From Synchiropus splendidus (taxonomy: Eukaryota > Chordata > Actinopteri > Syngnathiformes > Callionymidae), in the NCBI RefSeq assembly GCF_027744825.2, contig NC_071347.1:22796001-22860000 (forward strand): a stretch of 64,000 bases of DNA. Direction: 5' to 3'. Within the stretch, counting starts at the first letter, position 1; each line of letters starts with the position of its first letter. Made by a program: the position numbers and the translations under genes. Positions 11,871 to 24,200 of this stretch are shown piece by piece. A model generated the notes under the pieces. It was not told the DNA's origin, did no database searches, and was given only the letters and a program-made list of their open reading frames with translations.

Positions 11871-14800
11871 GCTGTTTGTGTTAGGTTTCCTCCTGTGGTT
11901 TCTACCATATGGCTGCAGTATCTGCAGCTCTGTCACGGCCAGCGGACTCACTGTCCTGAGGTGCCTCACCCTCTTACAGAAGTAACTGCTCCATCTTTGC
12001 GTTGCTGCAGGTCAGAGCTGTCCCGAGTGTTCAAAGCAAACCCCTCAGTACTCATACTGGCCCCCACATTTCCTTCCAAGTAGAGAGTTTGTCTGCTCAA
12101 ACAAGATGAGACCTCTCGCCCTAGGTAGCTGGGATGATCATGGGGCAGGTCTACATCCTGAAAGCAGCTGCAGCTCGACTCGGTGGTGAAGCCTGAATCA
12201 TCAGCCTCAACATCCTGGATGCTTGTGGCGGCATCTTGACTTGGTGGGCGTAGCTGTGGATGGTGTGCAGGCAGCTGACGGCGCGTGTGGGAGTGAGCAG
12301 TGTCTGTCACTCACAAGTCTCAGCTCTGATGGAACACTCTCACTTTGCAAGCTGAGTGGAATTGCAGAGTCGTGGAAGGGTTTTAGATCAGTCCTGCCGT
12401 CTCGTCGTCGCGAAAGCCAAAAGTGGAAAATCTCATCCTGCTCGTGTTGATTTACTGACTTGTTTGACTGAAACTCGACGTTCTGCTCCTCACTGAGGAC
12501 GTTCAGCAGAAGTTTGTTATGTAACGGTTACGACGGTCGTCGCCATATTTCCACTGTGCCGTCGTGAGAGAGAGAGAGAGACACTTCCTCACTTTAAATA
12601 GAACCTTCTTGTTTACAGCATTCGACTTCACAATTTAAAGTCTGGAACGGTGACAAGTGGGACATGACCGCTAAATAAAAGGAGAGGAACCTCCATCTGG
12701 AGAAGAAACAAAGAGAGTTTTTTTTACAAATGAAGCTCACTTTAGGCTCTGCTTCTGAGCGCAGGGCATGGGAGTGAGTCAGGTGTGGAGTGTTGTGAGT
12801 CTGTGTATGAGCTGCTTCTTGTTGGCCGGACGGTGATCGAGCACTCGCATGTGAGGGGTGACGTCCACGAACAGGTCCTCACTTGTGGCTGCCCAGTGTT
12901 GAGTATGTGATCTTTTACTAGGGGCATGTGACCCACTGGCACAATGAGGAGACGCAGTTATGATGCTGTCCACCGTCCACTCCTAGTCTCCAGCGTGAGA
13001 CTCTCAACTTACCTGAAAAAAACATTTTTTTGGAACACTTGCCGTCAGCCATCAACTCAGTTTTGTAGCTCACTTTTGTGGTGGACAGTTTCTCCTCCTT
13101 TGTCTTTGTTTTTTTAAGATAGTTTGTTTAATGATTTACTTTTTTTGTGGTGGTTTTTATTTTATTTTACTTTTTCTTTAGTGGTCAAATATTTTATGTG
13201 ATGATGAGACCTGTGAGGACTTGGTTTCGCTTCCTTGGATCGTTTGTCATTATTTCCTACATGCATGGTTTTATTGTCTCTTATTTTGATTTCTTGCAGT
13301 TGTTTTTGTCAATATTCCCAGACTTTTTTAGAACTGTCGGAAAATAGGTGTCGGAGTGGAAGATGATTCCAATACGAAGAAGGAGGTGGAGCAGAAGCTG
13401 GTGAGAAGAGGAATGAAAGACGGAAACAAAGTGGGTGAATGAGACGGAAGCAGGAGGAAGAGTGAAGGTGAAAACAGTTGAAATGTGCCATCGTCAGTGA
13501 TGGACAGAAGAAGGAGGTGAAGAAGAGAGTGCAGGCATGGTGGTCAACATGATCAGAAACGAGTCCATCTCCTTGGGGTGTACGGATGGTTTGGACCACT
13601 TGGACCAAGAATGGAGGAGAGGAGGAGAATGATGGGGGTCAGACCAGAGATGTTTCCTTCATACTTCAGATTTCTGTCACCTCTCCTGCCGTCCAGCTGG
13701 GACAGGCTGTGCTGTTGACTTCCTCTGAACCGAGGATGAGTGCAGGCTGCTCCTCTGCTGGAGGTCTTCATGTCCACATGTTTGTTAGTGCCACTTGAGT
13801 AGAGGAGCTGTGGGGCTGCCAAGGAAGGGGCTCCAGTCTCTCAGGACGGCTGCTCAGCCAAATCCCATCGATTAAACAGCTTTAATTCATCTAGTGTGGA
13901 GGCTGGAGCTTCTCTCTGAGCTGACCCAGTTTCCAAGTATCGATTTGGTGATCACATCGGATGGGTCCCTCCGTGTGGCTCCGTTATTGATCCCGCTGCT
14001 TCCCCCACTGTCTGGATAGTGATGTGGCCTTACACATCCTCACTGCCCGCCTGAGGCCCCGGGCCGCGCTGATCTGGAGGCTTGACTTGGTCAGGTCTTT
14101 TCTCTGTCCGTGTCACAAATACGTGGACAGCAGATGACTGTCAATCATGCTGCTTGGTGAGCTGGTGAGTCAGAGCTCCACCGCGGCCCGATGAGACTTG
14201 TTGTTGTTGTTGTTGTGGTGGAGGTTGTGACGGTGTCCTGTGATCACCGCAAAGCCGGTTAATCTGTCTCCATCTGTCCGAGCGCCGGCTGCCGTCGGTC
14301 AGTGCAGCTCAGCCGCCTGACGTGACCCGAGCCCGGACCCAGAGGGATGGTCGTCATGGAGCCCCCGAGTGAGTCGTCGTGTCTGTGAAGTTGTGAATGA
14401 GTGTGTTCATGCTTTCACTCGGGGAACAATGAGACAGCAGGAGCCCGGGTGACGGATGGAGTGTCATTTTGTTTCATAACGGTGTGAGATTGAGAGGAGA
14501 GCGACGGGAAGGTGAGCCGGGACTGGGCTCGTCGTCATAGCAACCACGTCTGGGAGAAAAAGCAGGAGGGGAAAGAGGACAGGTTCAGTTTGTTCTCCTC
14601 TGTGAACTTCACTGGACTTCTTTCCTCGCTCCCTGCCGGAGCAGAAACACACTCTGGGTTTGAGAGATGTTGGCAGCGCTCCTGTGAGCGCGAGAGAGAG
14701 GCAGGCTGGTAAATAACTTCTCACCCACTGACACTCTGGCAGCCAGTCCACAGTCGGAGAGAGGTTTGAAGTCTGGACCTGGAGTGATGGATCTCTGACT

Positions 14801-15080
14801 CACACGTACGATCACGCTTCGCTTTTTCAAAAACCTTCGATTTTGCTTATTTACGTTTCACCTCTGACACCAGCTTCTCAGACTCGGCGGTGACGGAAAG
14901 TCATGGGCGCTCTAACGTGGGGAGGTGAGACACTTGGGGCTTCAGCGTCCAAGTCAGGTCTGCAGTTTTCACAGCGCATCCAATGATGGAATTAGGACAA
15001 ACTATTTTTCAAACATGTTTCAGAGTTTTTCAAAAGCTTGTCTTTGGTTCTGCTCCTAAGATGGAGGTCTTCTATTGGGT
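11871..15080. other. Mostly featureless stretch upstream of ndrg4
   Basis: No gene is recognised. It contains a (GA)n tract at about 12570, a (TTG)n tract at about 14199-14217, and a CpG-richer section around 14030-14370 that could be a distal promoter or leader exon for ndrg4. The stretch 13080-13350 is T-rich. Confidence 0.4.
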
Positions 15081-15154
15081 CACCTCAGGATGCTGAGGTG
15101 CTTCTGTTGGTGTTGGTCGGGACCTGCTCAACTTGGAGTTGAATTCTTCCCTCA

Positions 15155-15420
15155 GGTGTGTCTTGCTCATGAGTGAGGGATGGATGTCGCATGAGATCCT
15201 GTGTCGTGTCCTCAGTCATGAGAACCAAGCAGAGCTGAGCCAGAACGCAAAGCTCTCCACTGAGCTGTGGGTTTCTCCTCTCACCTGAGGTCACCAACTT
15301 TGGAGTGACCCAAAGAACGAGAGTTCTCTGTCTGGACTCTCTGAAGAGAGAAGCTCAGTCATCCAGGAGAGTCACGGCGGAGAGCACCTGCTCCTCCAGG
15401 AGAAGACAGCTGAGATGTTT
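15155..15420 (+). mobile_element. 5'-truncated LINE fragment (family 1)
   Basis: Plus-strand LINE tail with 'tcatgagtgagggatggatg', 'gctgagccagaacgcaaagc', 'gtgacccaaagaacgagag', 'agaagctcagtcatccagga' and 'ctcctccaggagaagacagc' in the order expected for the reverse-transcriptase C-terminus of this teleost family. Indels destroy the frame, so it is a dead copy. Confidence 0.65.
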
Positions 15421-15794
15421 GCTGCACTAGTGCAGTGTTCAACTGGTGGAGGCCACAGGGCAGATGAAGGACTGAAGAGATGATGTCCCTCATTTGAGCT
15501 GGAGGAGGTTTTCTTCAGCTGCTGCCCCCATGATCTGACCTCAGCGAAGCAAAAGAACACAGAACTATTAAGGAAGAAGTTTGTTATTTAGACTTGTATA
15601 TTTTATTTATGATAATGGTTGCCATAGCAACTTTATTCCTCGGCTGTAGTTTAATAAGTAGTTGAATCTTCAAGTGAGGATGTTGCAACAACACAAAAGA
15701 AAGATTTTTTTTTTCTGGTGTTTCAGTCATTGAGGCTGAAAACTCCAATCAATTCAAATGTATACAGTGATTATAGAAATACTTCTGCAGAGCT

Positions 15795-15826
15795 TTCACA
15801 TATATATATATAGATAGATAGATATA
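15795..15826. repeat. (TA)n/(GATA)n microsatellite
   Basis: A run of TA followed by TAGA units, in an AT-rich stretch. Confidence 0.8.
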
Positions 15827-16194
15827 TTCATATTCTAAAGCAAACTAAAACGGTGTCAAGAGGATTGTAATATTTATTCAAAAGACTCAAAGTTACTTGT
15901 TTGAATTCTTTCCAAGTTCAAATTCGTCCTGGTGAATGTGGAATAGGCTGCTGGATGGATCTGCTGTGGAGGATTAATTGGCTTCTCCTCCTGGTTCCGT
16001 CTCTGTGAATTTAAAAAGGTCACCACTGTTTAATGACACTCTCGCAGTGGGAGGGATGTGATGTGCAGCTCAAGTTTTATCACAAGATGTAGTTCACGAC
16101 TCCTCAGCTTCAGTCGGGAGCATTCAAGTTACACCAGAGACTCTCTGAGCTCCTTTTTTGTCCGGACCGACGTCTCGCAGCAGCTCGTGTCGAG

Positions 16195-16320
16195 GATGTC
16201 ATGATGTCGAATGAGCTGAGCCAGATGACAAAGCTCTCCTCTGACCTGTGGGTGTCCTCTCTCAACGGTGGTCAGAGAATCACAGATACAAATGAGCGAT
16301 GCAAAAAAAAAAAAAAAAGA
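16195..16320 (+). mobile_element. LINE family 1 scrap ending in poly(A)
   Basis: The 'gagctgagccagatgacaaag' landmark and a following degenerate block match the LINE family 1 tail. They are followed by an A-run at about 16303-16318. Thirty bases later is a short motif resembling a Tc1-like transposon end (16330-16357). Confidence 0.45.
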
Positions 16321-16550
16321 GTTCTTTCAGGCGGTCATAATGTTTTGGCCGATGTGCGTGTCACTGCACTCCCTCCTCAAAACCAGTTCCGACCGGTCGT
16401 GTGTGAGACCCGGCTCCCTCCTCGGATCTCTGATTCCATCTTCAGGTTTGGTTGTCTCCGCGGGCGACGCTGCGTGTCTGACGTGTCGAGCTTCACCGCT
16501 AACCTCCGCTCTGTCTCTGTTGCCATGGCGATTGCAGGTTGCTGTTTAGG

Positions 16551-19500
16551 ATGGCTGGAATGAAGGAGCAGCAGATCACGGAGGAGAAGCCGCTGCTGCC
16601 TGAGCCCAAAGGAGCGGACGCAGACATGGTCAGTGTTTCTGTCGACGGATGTTTGTGCTGCGATTATTTCCAGCGACGACGCGGCGCTAACCGTGTTAGG
16701 AGGAGATGACAGATGCTATTAGATTAGCTGGCGAGGACAAAGAGAGGCGACGAGGATCCACCGGGCTCCTTATCTCGCTCAGCCTCCTCTGCTCAGGGGA
16801 AGAGAGGGAATCGAACCGGCGCGCTCATGTTTGTTATGCAACACCACCCTCTCCTCACAGAGGTCCACACTATTCATTCATTCATCTGTCTTCAGGCTCT
16901 CGCAGGCAAAGCAGGTCATCACATTGGAGTCAGTCTGGAGAGATGCAGGTGCTCCTGCTGTCTGGTCCTGGGTCTGTCCTGTGCTCTCCTCCCACACGGC
17001 AGTGCACAGGACCAGGGAGACCTTCTCCACTGATGAACAGCAGCAGCTCTCCTCCAGCTATCTTGCATCATTCCTCACATTCCTTTGCATGTCTCGCTCT
17101 GACTGCTGAACTTAGAGATGTTCTTCAGGCTGGGTGGTCACTCCATCTGCTCTTGGAGCTGCCCTCTGATCTCCTGTCGGCCAGGCATGCTTTCAGAAGG
17201 TGGTGGGATCTTGGGAGTCCATGATAGTCCATCTCTTGGTCCACTTCATGTCCTTCTTTACACCCAGTTTGTGATCACCTCCGTGCTTCACGCTGCGGTG
17301 CAATCCTCAAGGTCCACCTTGTGAACCGTCTTACTTCACCTTATGGTCCATCAGTCTCGTCATCCTGTGTATGATCCACTTCATGCTTCACTCCCTGGGC
17401 TCCTCAAGGTCTGCCCTCTGGTCCATCATGTAGTCCACCTTGTGGTCCATCTCAGGCTACGACTCTCTCTCCACCTCCACTTCATAGTCCATGAAGTGGT
17501 CCTTCTCATGGTGCGCAGCTTGTTCCTCACCGTCCAGGTCAGCAACACAACTTCTCCCTCCATCTACATGTTGGTTCACTTCATGCTCAGCCAGATCATC
17601 AAAGTCTTGATGGCCTCCATGACCAGCAGCACCAGCCCAGTAACCTGACCTCGGCAGGGAGGGTGGTGCAGCCGTTTGTGAGGGTTGTGAGCCTGTTGGT
17701 GTCACGGCGTATTCCAGGTCACTGACAGCGCTGTCCTTCACCACAGCAGGACAAGTCAGAGGAGGCTTCAGGAGAGGCTCCTGTCACTCCCACTCCTGCT
17801 CCGCCCAACAACACCTCCTCCACCACCAACCGCCCCCTTCACCGCTGGCATGTCATCGCTCGGCACTGGCTGAAGCAGACGCGCCGCCGCGCCACCGGGG
17901 TCCCGTCGGTCAGTGGAACACACACACACACACACACACACATTCACGTTTGCTTCGCTGTTTCTGTGGGGACCTCTCATTGACGTAACCCTCTCTCACC
18001 CCAATCCTAACACTTTAACTTACTTTAAACTAAACTTGAACCTCCAAAGGATAGATGCTTAAACACACACACACACTCACTGAACACGTCATTCCGGGAG
18101 AAAAAAAAAAGAACCAATTTAAATATGAAATGTTTTTAATCAACTGTTGCAAAACAATTCCGGAAATGACGCTGTTATTGTCGTGTTGACTGACAAACAG
18201 TTCTGGGGTTTGGTTAAACCCCTGCACGAAAAGACGTCTCTGTTCACCCTCTCGTGGCCAAGATGAGTAATGCAGCGAGTCACCATTAAACGCGGCGACG
18301 TTTATTATGAATATTAATAATGACATCAATAAGTATCGTGCTCTCATGGTGAGGGAAGCACTCGCCTCTTGACTCCTGTAAACCTGCATAACACATCACA
18401 GCTCATGAAGCTCCAATGGAATATTAGAGAGAACGTGAACACGTTTGTGTTCTTTTCTTTTCAATCTTTAATGGGAAAAAAAACGATCAAGTTATTTTTT
18501 TTCTAATTGATTAAAAATGTTTCATTTCTTGTATATATTTCCGTTTAGTTTAATCTTATTTTCTGCCTCCTGGCGACCGTTTTTGTCACTTTGTCGTGTC
18601 AATGTGAGGAAAGTACATTTTTAGAAAGTATTTATTTATTAAATAGCATATTTTAATTATTCAATTTCAAGTCTATTGAAACACAGCGCCACTATTCCAA
18701 CTGAGCACTAGGTGGCGCTCTCTGATAATCATGCGGAAAAGAGCAGCCAGTCATGCAGTTCGCCCTCCTGTGGCCAGAATAAGCGCAGCAACTGCGAACG
18801 TCTGCAGAGAGACGGTACATGTGTGAGCTGAGTGAACTTGTCTGCGACTCTGTGCCAGTGAGATGCTGACGCCGCTTCATGTGTGTCTGCAGGAGAGCTG
18901 CGAGCAGCTGATGCCCCCTGGAGACTGGAAGGTAAGATGGTCTCTGATCTCTGTCTCTTGGCTCAGCTCTTCTTTGTTGGCGGTGTTTGGTCGTACGTGG
19001 CGCCTTGCCTCGACAGGGAAACACGCTGGCTTGTGCTGCGTTGTTGCTTGTGGCTCTGACGCTTCAGACCATCCTCATGACGGCCATGATGACCGCTAAC
19101 AAGCGAGAGGCGCTCGGCACCTGCTCCCAGGATTATTGAAGTCCCTTTGCTTCTCACCTCCGGCTCACACCTCTGCACAGCTGCGACTTCTCACATCACA
19201 GCGACGCTGGGCTTTAATTGGTAGCTGTTAGATAACAATGACAAGCATCTGTCAGACAACTCCTCACACTCTTTCCTTTTCTCTGTCGTTTTTTCTTTTC
19301 TTTTTTGTGCACATTTTTAAATGTTGTTTTGTAGTAGTTGACTCTACATTTCTTTCTTTTCTTTTATATTCATTTAGTAATTTATTTTTGCCTCGCCTTT
19401 GATTTTTTAAATGACTTTCAAGTGCATCACATTATCAATTTTTTTTTCTATTTTATTATTTCTATTTATTCTTTTTTATTATTGTTATTTGTATTCTTTT

Positions 19501-21231
19501 TTAAATTACATTTTTGCAAGATTATTTTTTTCCAACACTGGCAGAGATTTTGTCATGAGATTTTTCCTAATCCAGATTTTTATTTATTTATTTTTAGCTT
19601 TAGTTTTTATTACGTTTGAGCACTGCTCTGTCACTTTATTGCTCATTTATTGTTCTGAACTTGGTCCTATTTGCTGACCTCTTTTAAATGTTTTGACCTT
19701 TTATATTCACTAATAACTGTCAGGTTCCCCTTTTTCAATGAGGTTTTTGTTTTACGTTGCTCTTTAATGGTGGATTCATTTTTGTAACGGTTGAATAATC
19801 AATCATTTTGTTTCACTCTGTCAACTCTTTTTTAAATTCAGATTTGTTCTCTACCGTCCATATCTTTAGGTCCACGAAAGGAGGGAAAATGTATGATTTT
19901 CTGATCAATTAATTATTAGTTTTTTGTTTTTGTTTTTCTAATTTTGGGGCCAGTGTGTTTGTCCATGAACTACTGTGATGCTCCAGTGTTTTGTTTTTCT
20001 TTCTTCTTTGTTTTACCTGAAAACATTTTGTGGCTCTCTCGTGCCTCTCACGCGGCCATTTTCTTGCGCTCAGTTGGGTGTGATGCTTGACTAGCGCGAC
20101 GCCCCCACTGAGCTGCAGCCAGCCTCCAGTGTTGACCCTGAGGTCGTCCAGGTGTGTCAGCACTGCTGACCCTCCTTCAACCTGAACTCTGTGTGCTCAG
20201 TCAGCCGCCATCTTGGAGCATGGCAGCCAACTTCAGTTCTCCACAGTCGCCTCGACTCTCCTCGACTCCGACTGGCTCCCTGAAGTTCTGATTTCAGTAG
20301 CTGATGGGTCACAGTTCTCCTGCTCTCACGGTGGGTGTGAAACGGTGGCAACATCGCAACACGCTGCTCTCTTGCGCCCCTCATGTGGGATCAGGCGGCT
20401 TCAGCTTCGGCTCCGCAGGCGGTCGTAATGTTTCGGCCGCTGGTGTTGATTTTGTTGAGGAAGCATCGGTGGTGCTGATGAGAGCTGACGCTGACAGATC
20501 ACAGCTTCACTCCGGTGTCGGGGCGCCTGCTCCTCTCGGCCAATCGTCTCTCGCCACTGTGGCTGCGAGGAATGGGGCGGGGGGAGGAGGGGTGAGGAGC
20601 GGTGTAAAAGGGAGGGAGGGAGCCCAGGCTCAGCAGACAAAGACACTGCAGCATCCACACGGGCTCTTCAGCAGGTCTGCTCCCTCCTCTTCATCGGCAA
20701 CAACACAGCTCAGCCATGCCCGAGTGCTGGGACGGGGTGAGTCTGTTTCTAATCCCACCTCCTCTTCCTGTAATCTGCACCTGAAACCCCAATATTGGGT
20801 GTCCGGGGGGGGAGAAATGTGCTGCGTCAGGAGACAACAGGTCGCTGACACACTGACACACTTCAGATGCCGAGGCTGCAGGCGGACACACACACACACA
20901 CACACACATCAGGAGTGTGGCGTCTCAATCTGTAGATAATCCAGAAACACTCAGGTGCGTTGGCATCCGCGAGAGCTGTGTGCGCTTTTATTTTGAAGGG
21001 TTGTTTTTCAGGGTTGTGTTTGCCTTCTCATGTTTGCCAAAATGTTTGAGATCAGGATCACACTTGTAAACGCTGAATTATTAGATAATCCGCTCAGATT
21101 AACGCCTGAAAGATGAGCTGCGGTGATGGAGGGATGATGTTGGTGCTGCTGCAGAATATTTGGCAGCTTCCTCTCCTGTTTTGGTTCCTGTGCCGAGTGA
21201 GAGGCGAGCGAGCGAGCGAGCGAGCGAGCGA

Positions 21232-21270
<39 letters not shown>

Positions 21271-24200
21271 TGTGTGTGAGGAGATGCTTCTCTGGATGAG
21301 GATGGACGGAGGTGAAAGCAGGAGGATCAGCTCTGTTTATGTACCAGCACCGAGTGTGTGATTGTGTGTGTGTGTGTGGGATGCTTGTTTATCCTGCTAT
21401 GTTGGGGACCAATTCTTGACAAAACACTATCCTTCTGGGCACTGTATGACATTGTGGGGACATTTGACTGGACCCCACAAGGTTTTTCCTAAATTTGAGG
21501 GGGAAAACTTCAAAATAACTGGGTTCCAGTCTGGTCCTGGTTCAGATGAGCCATGTGTTTAGGGGGAGAGGCTGGGGAAAGGGTGATGGCCAGGAGAGGT
21601 CCTCACAATGTCCCCACAAGGATAGAAAACAAAACCTGTGTGTGTGTGTGTGCATTGCGCAGCACAAATCAACCTCCATTTTAAGTTTGGCTGCGTCGCC
21701 GACAAAATGTGGGTCAAGTTTGTTTCATCAAATATGCAACTCTTTTCATCCAATCACATCGCGGCTGATTCTAAAATTAGAACCAGCCCATCATCAAATA
21801 TCCACAGCTTCATTTCTAAATATGATCTGCTGTTGTCGGGCACATAAACATGTCATTCAATTTTGCTTTGGGAATTTCACGAAACGATATGTTTTTCATT
21901 TGAATAACAGTAACTATAGTGTGGTCCTGAGTGCATGTGTTCATGTTTCACTGCGTTAATAACATGCGGTGAAACTATTTTTCATTTTTATCATGTGGAA
22001 TAAAATGCTTTTCTTCCTCCTCAGCTCATGTATTTATACTGTTCAAATACTGCTTATTAATAATGACAGTGTAGCGAGTAATTGTCGCTGTTGTGGTGAA
22101 CAGCAGCAGGGATGGAAACAAGTGAGGGAAGTGGGTTATGACCATGTCATGAACAGGCTGTTCTGTGTCTGTCAGGAACATGATGTGGAGACTCCATATG
22201 GGATGTTGCACGTGGTCATCCGCGGCGCTCCGAAGGGAAACAAGCCGGCCATCCTCACCTACCACGACGTGGGACTGAACCGTGAGTGTGTGTGTGTGTT
22301 TGGGGCGGGGGGCCTCATAACCTGTTTGGTATCATTCGTGTGACCTCACTCGCGTAGGTTGAGCCAAGAAGCTACAGCAGGTGGCGCTACAGACGTGGTG
22401 TTTTATCATAACAGTAAGAACTGGAGCTACTGCTGATGATGTAGCATTTCTTTCGGCGAGAAGAGACTCTTCATTGAGCGTCCGCCGCAGTCGTCGACCA
22501 AATTCTGAGGTGGAGGTCTCCTGCACCTGGAACAGTGATGGTGCACTGCGAGACATGAACCAGGAAGAGTAAATTCATATTTACATCCTGTGGCTCCAAA
22601 ATGGAGGCTCTTTCTGAGCAGGCTCATAAGGTGCTTAGTATTAAGACGTCGACCTAATCTCCTTAATAAGCCCAGTCCCGGAGTCAGTCTGCACATGGGA
22701 CGCGGCGGCAGCTGCGGAACACGAGCCATGAAGAGCCGAAAATGAAAAGGGGAACATGAGAAAAACCAAATCAGAGAAGATGTGGAGCGAGGATGAAATG
22801 TAGGTCAGAAAAACATCCCGGTGCTGCGGAGGGAGGGAGAGAGGGAGGCGGGGCCGGCGGCACTGCGGCGCTGCACGGGCGCGTGTGAGGAGGGGGGAGG
22901 TGAGAAAGAACAGCAGCAGCAGCATCGTCATCATCAGAGCCGATCGGTTCCGCTGCATGACTGCACACATTTGACCTTCAGAGCTGCACGCTCGGCTCCG
23001 TCCTGCTCCACAGTGCACACGCGCAGTCGGCTGGGCTCTCGATGGGAGGCTCAGAGGAAGCAGCTCCTGTGGTCATGAGCTTCACCTCTCAATCTATCTC
23101 AGGATGTTTACCTGAGTCGCGTTGTTTCTGACAGTCACGCAGTAACTACCATCTCCATGTTGACGATCCTACCATCGCAACGCTCACTGCGATCACAGTC
23201 TTTCCTATTACCCTGTTTGCTACGATGTTTCCTGCCCTCACTCTTCACTGTGTTTACCATGTGTCCTACGTTGACGACGTTTACCGTCACAATGTTATCC
23301 ACAATTGCGACTACGATCACGATTTTTCCTACCAACACGATGTTCACTATGATCACTGAGTTCTGAAGACAACCATGTTTACCACAATATTTCCTCCAAT
23401 CATAATGTTCATCTCATTGGCGTCTTCTATGTTCGCGATGTTTTCCACGATCACAATGTTCCCTTGGATCATGGTGTTTCTTACGGTAACCACGTTTTCC
23501 ACGGTCACATTTCCTATGTTCATGACATTTCCTTCCATCGACTTTACCACGATTGCGAGGTAACTACGATCATACAATATCTACTTTTTTCTTCCCTATG
23601 TTCATGTTTTCCATTATCACATTGTCCATTACGATCACAATGTTTTCTATGATAACCTTTCCCATGATTTCATATGATTATGATGTTCACAACGTTCCCA
23701 GCAAGACATTTTCCACCATTTTGATTTGGCACTACGATTACGGTCTTTTCTACGATCGACGTTGACGACAGCCTTGAGGTTTATGACACAAGAATTTCAA
23801 TCCCACTCATGACCTTTATTACAAACACAATGTTTTCACAAGCTCGATGGCCAGGGAGAACTTCACTATGGTCACGGTGGTCTCGCGTCACCGGGGTGTG
23901 CTGGACTATGTTCTCAGAGGTTCACGTCACGATTACGACTCTCAGACACGGCTGCAGTTCACGTCGATTTCTGACGCCGCTCAGTGTCTTCTCAGTTTTG
24001 TGAGTAACACCAGAATCCAAAATCGAACTGTTCAAAGTGAAAACATGAACGGCCTCGTCCTAAATTCCCCCATGGTCTTTGCTGTAAAGACTCACACCGA
24101 GTGTCTAAATTTAGCCCCGACAGACCCACAGAGTCTTGTTTAAGAAAAGGAGGTCGAAGATGAACCTGAGGTGAGCAGCGGCAGCAGGGGAGGAAGAGAG

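Noticed and set aside
20304..20939. 211-codon plus-strand frame over the internal ndrg4 promoter
   Set aside because: Low-complexity translation ending in the CA microsatellite, out of frame with the MPECWDG exon, without any domain.
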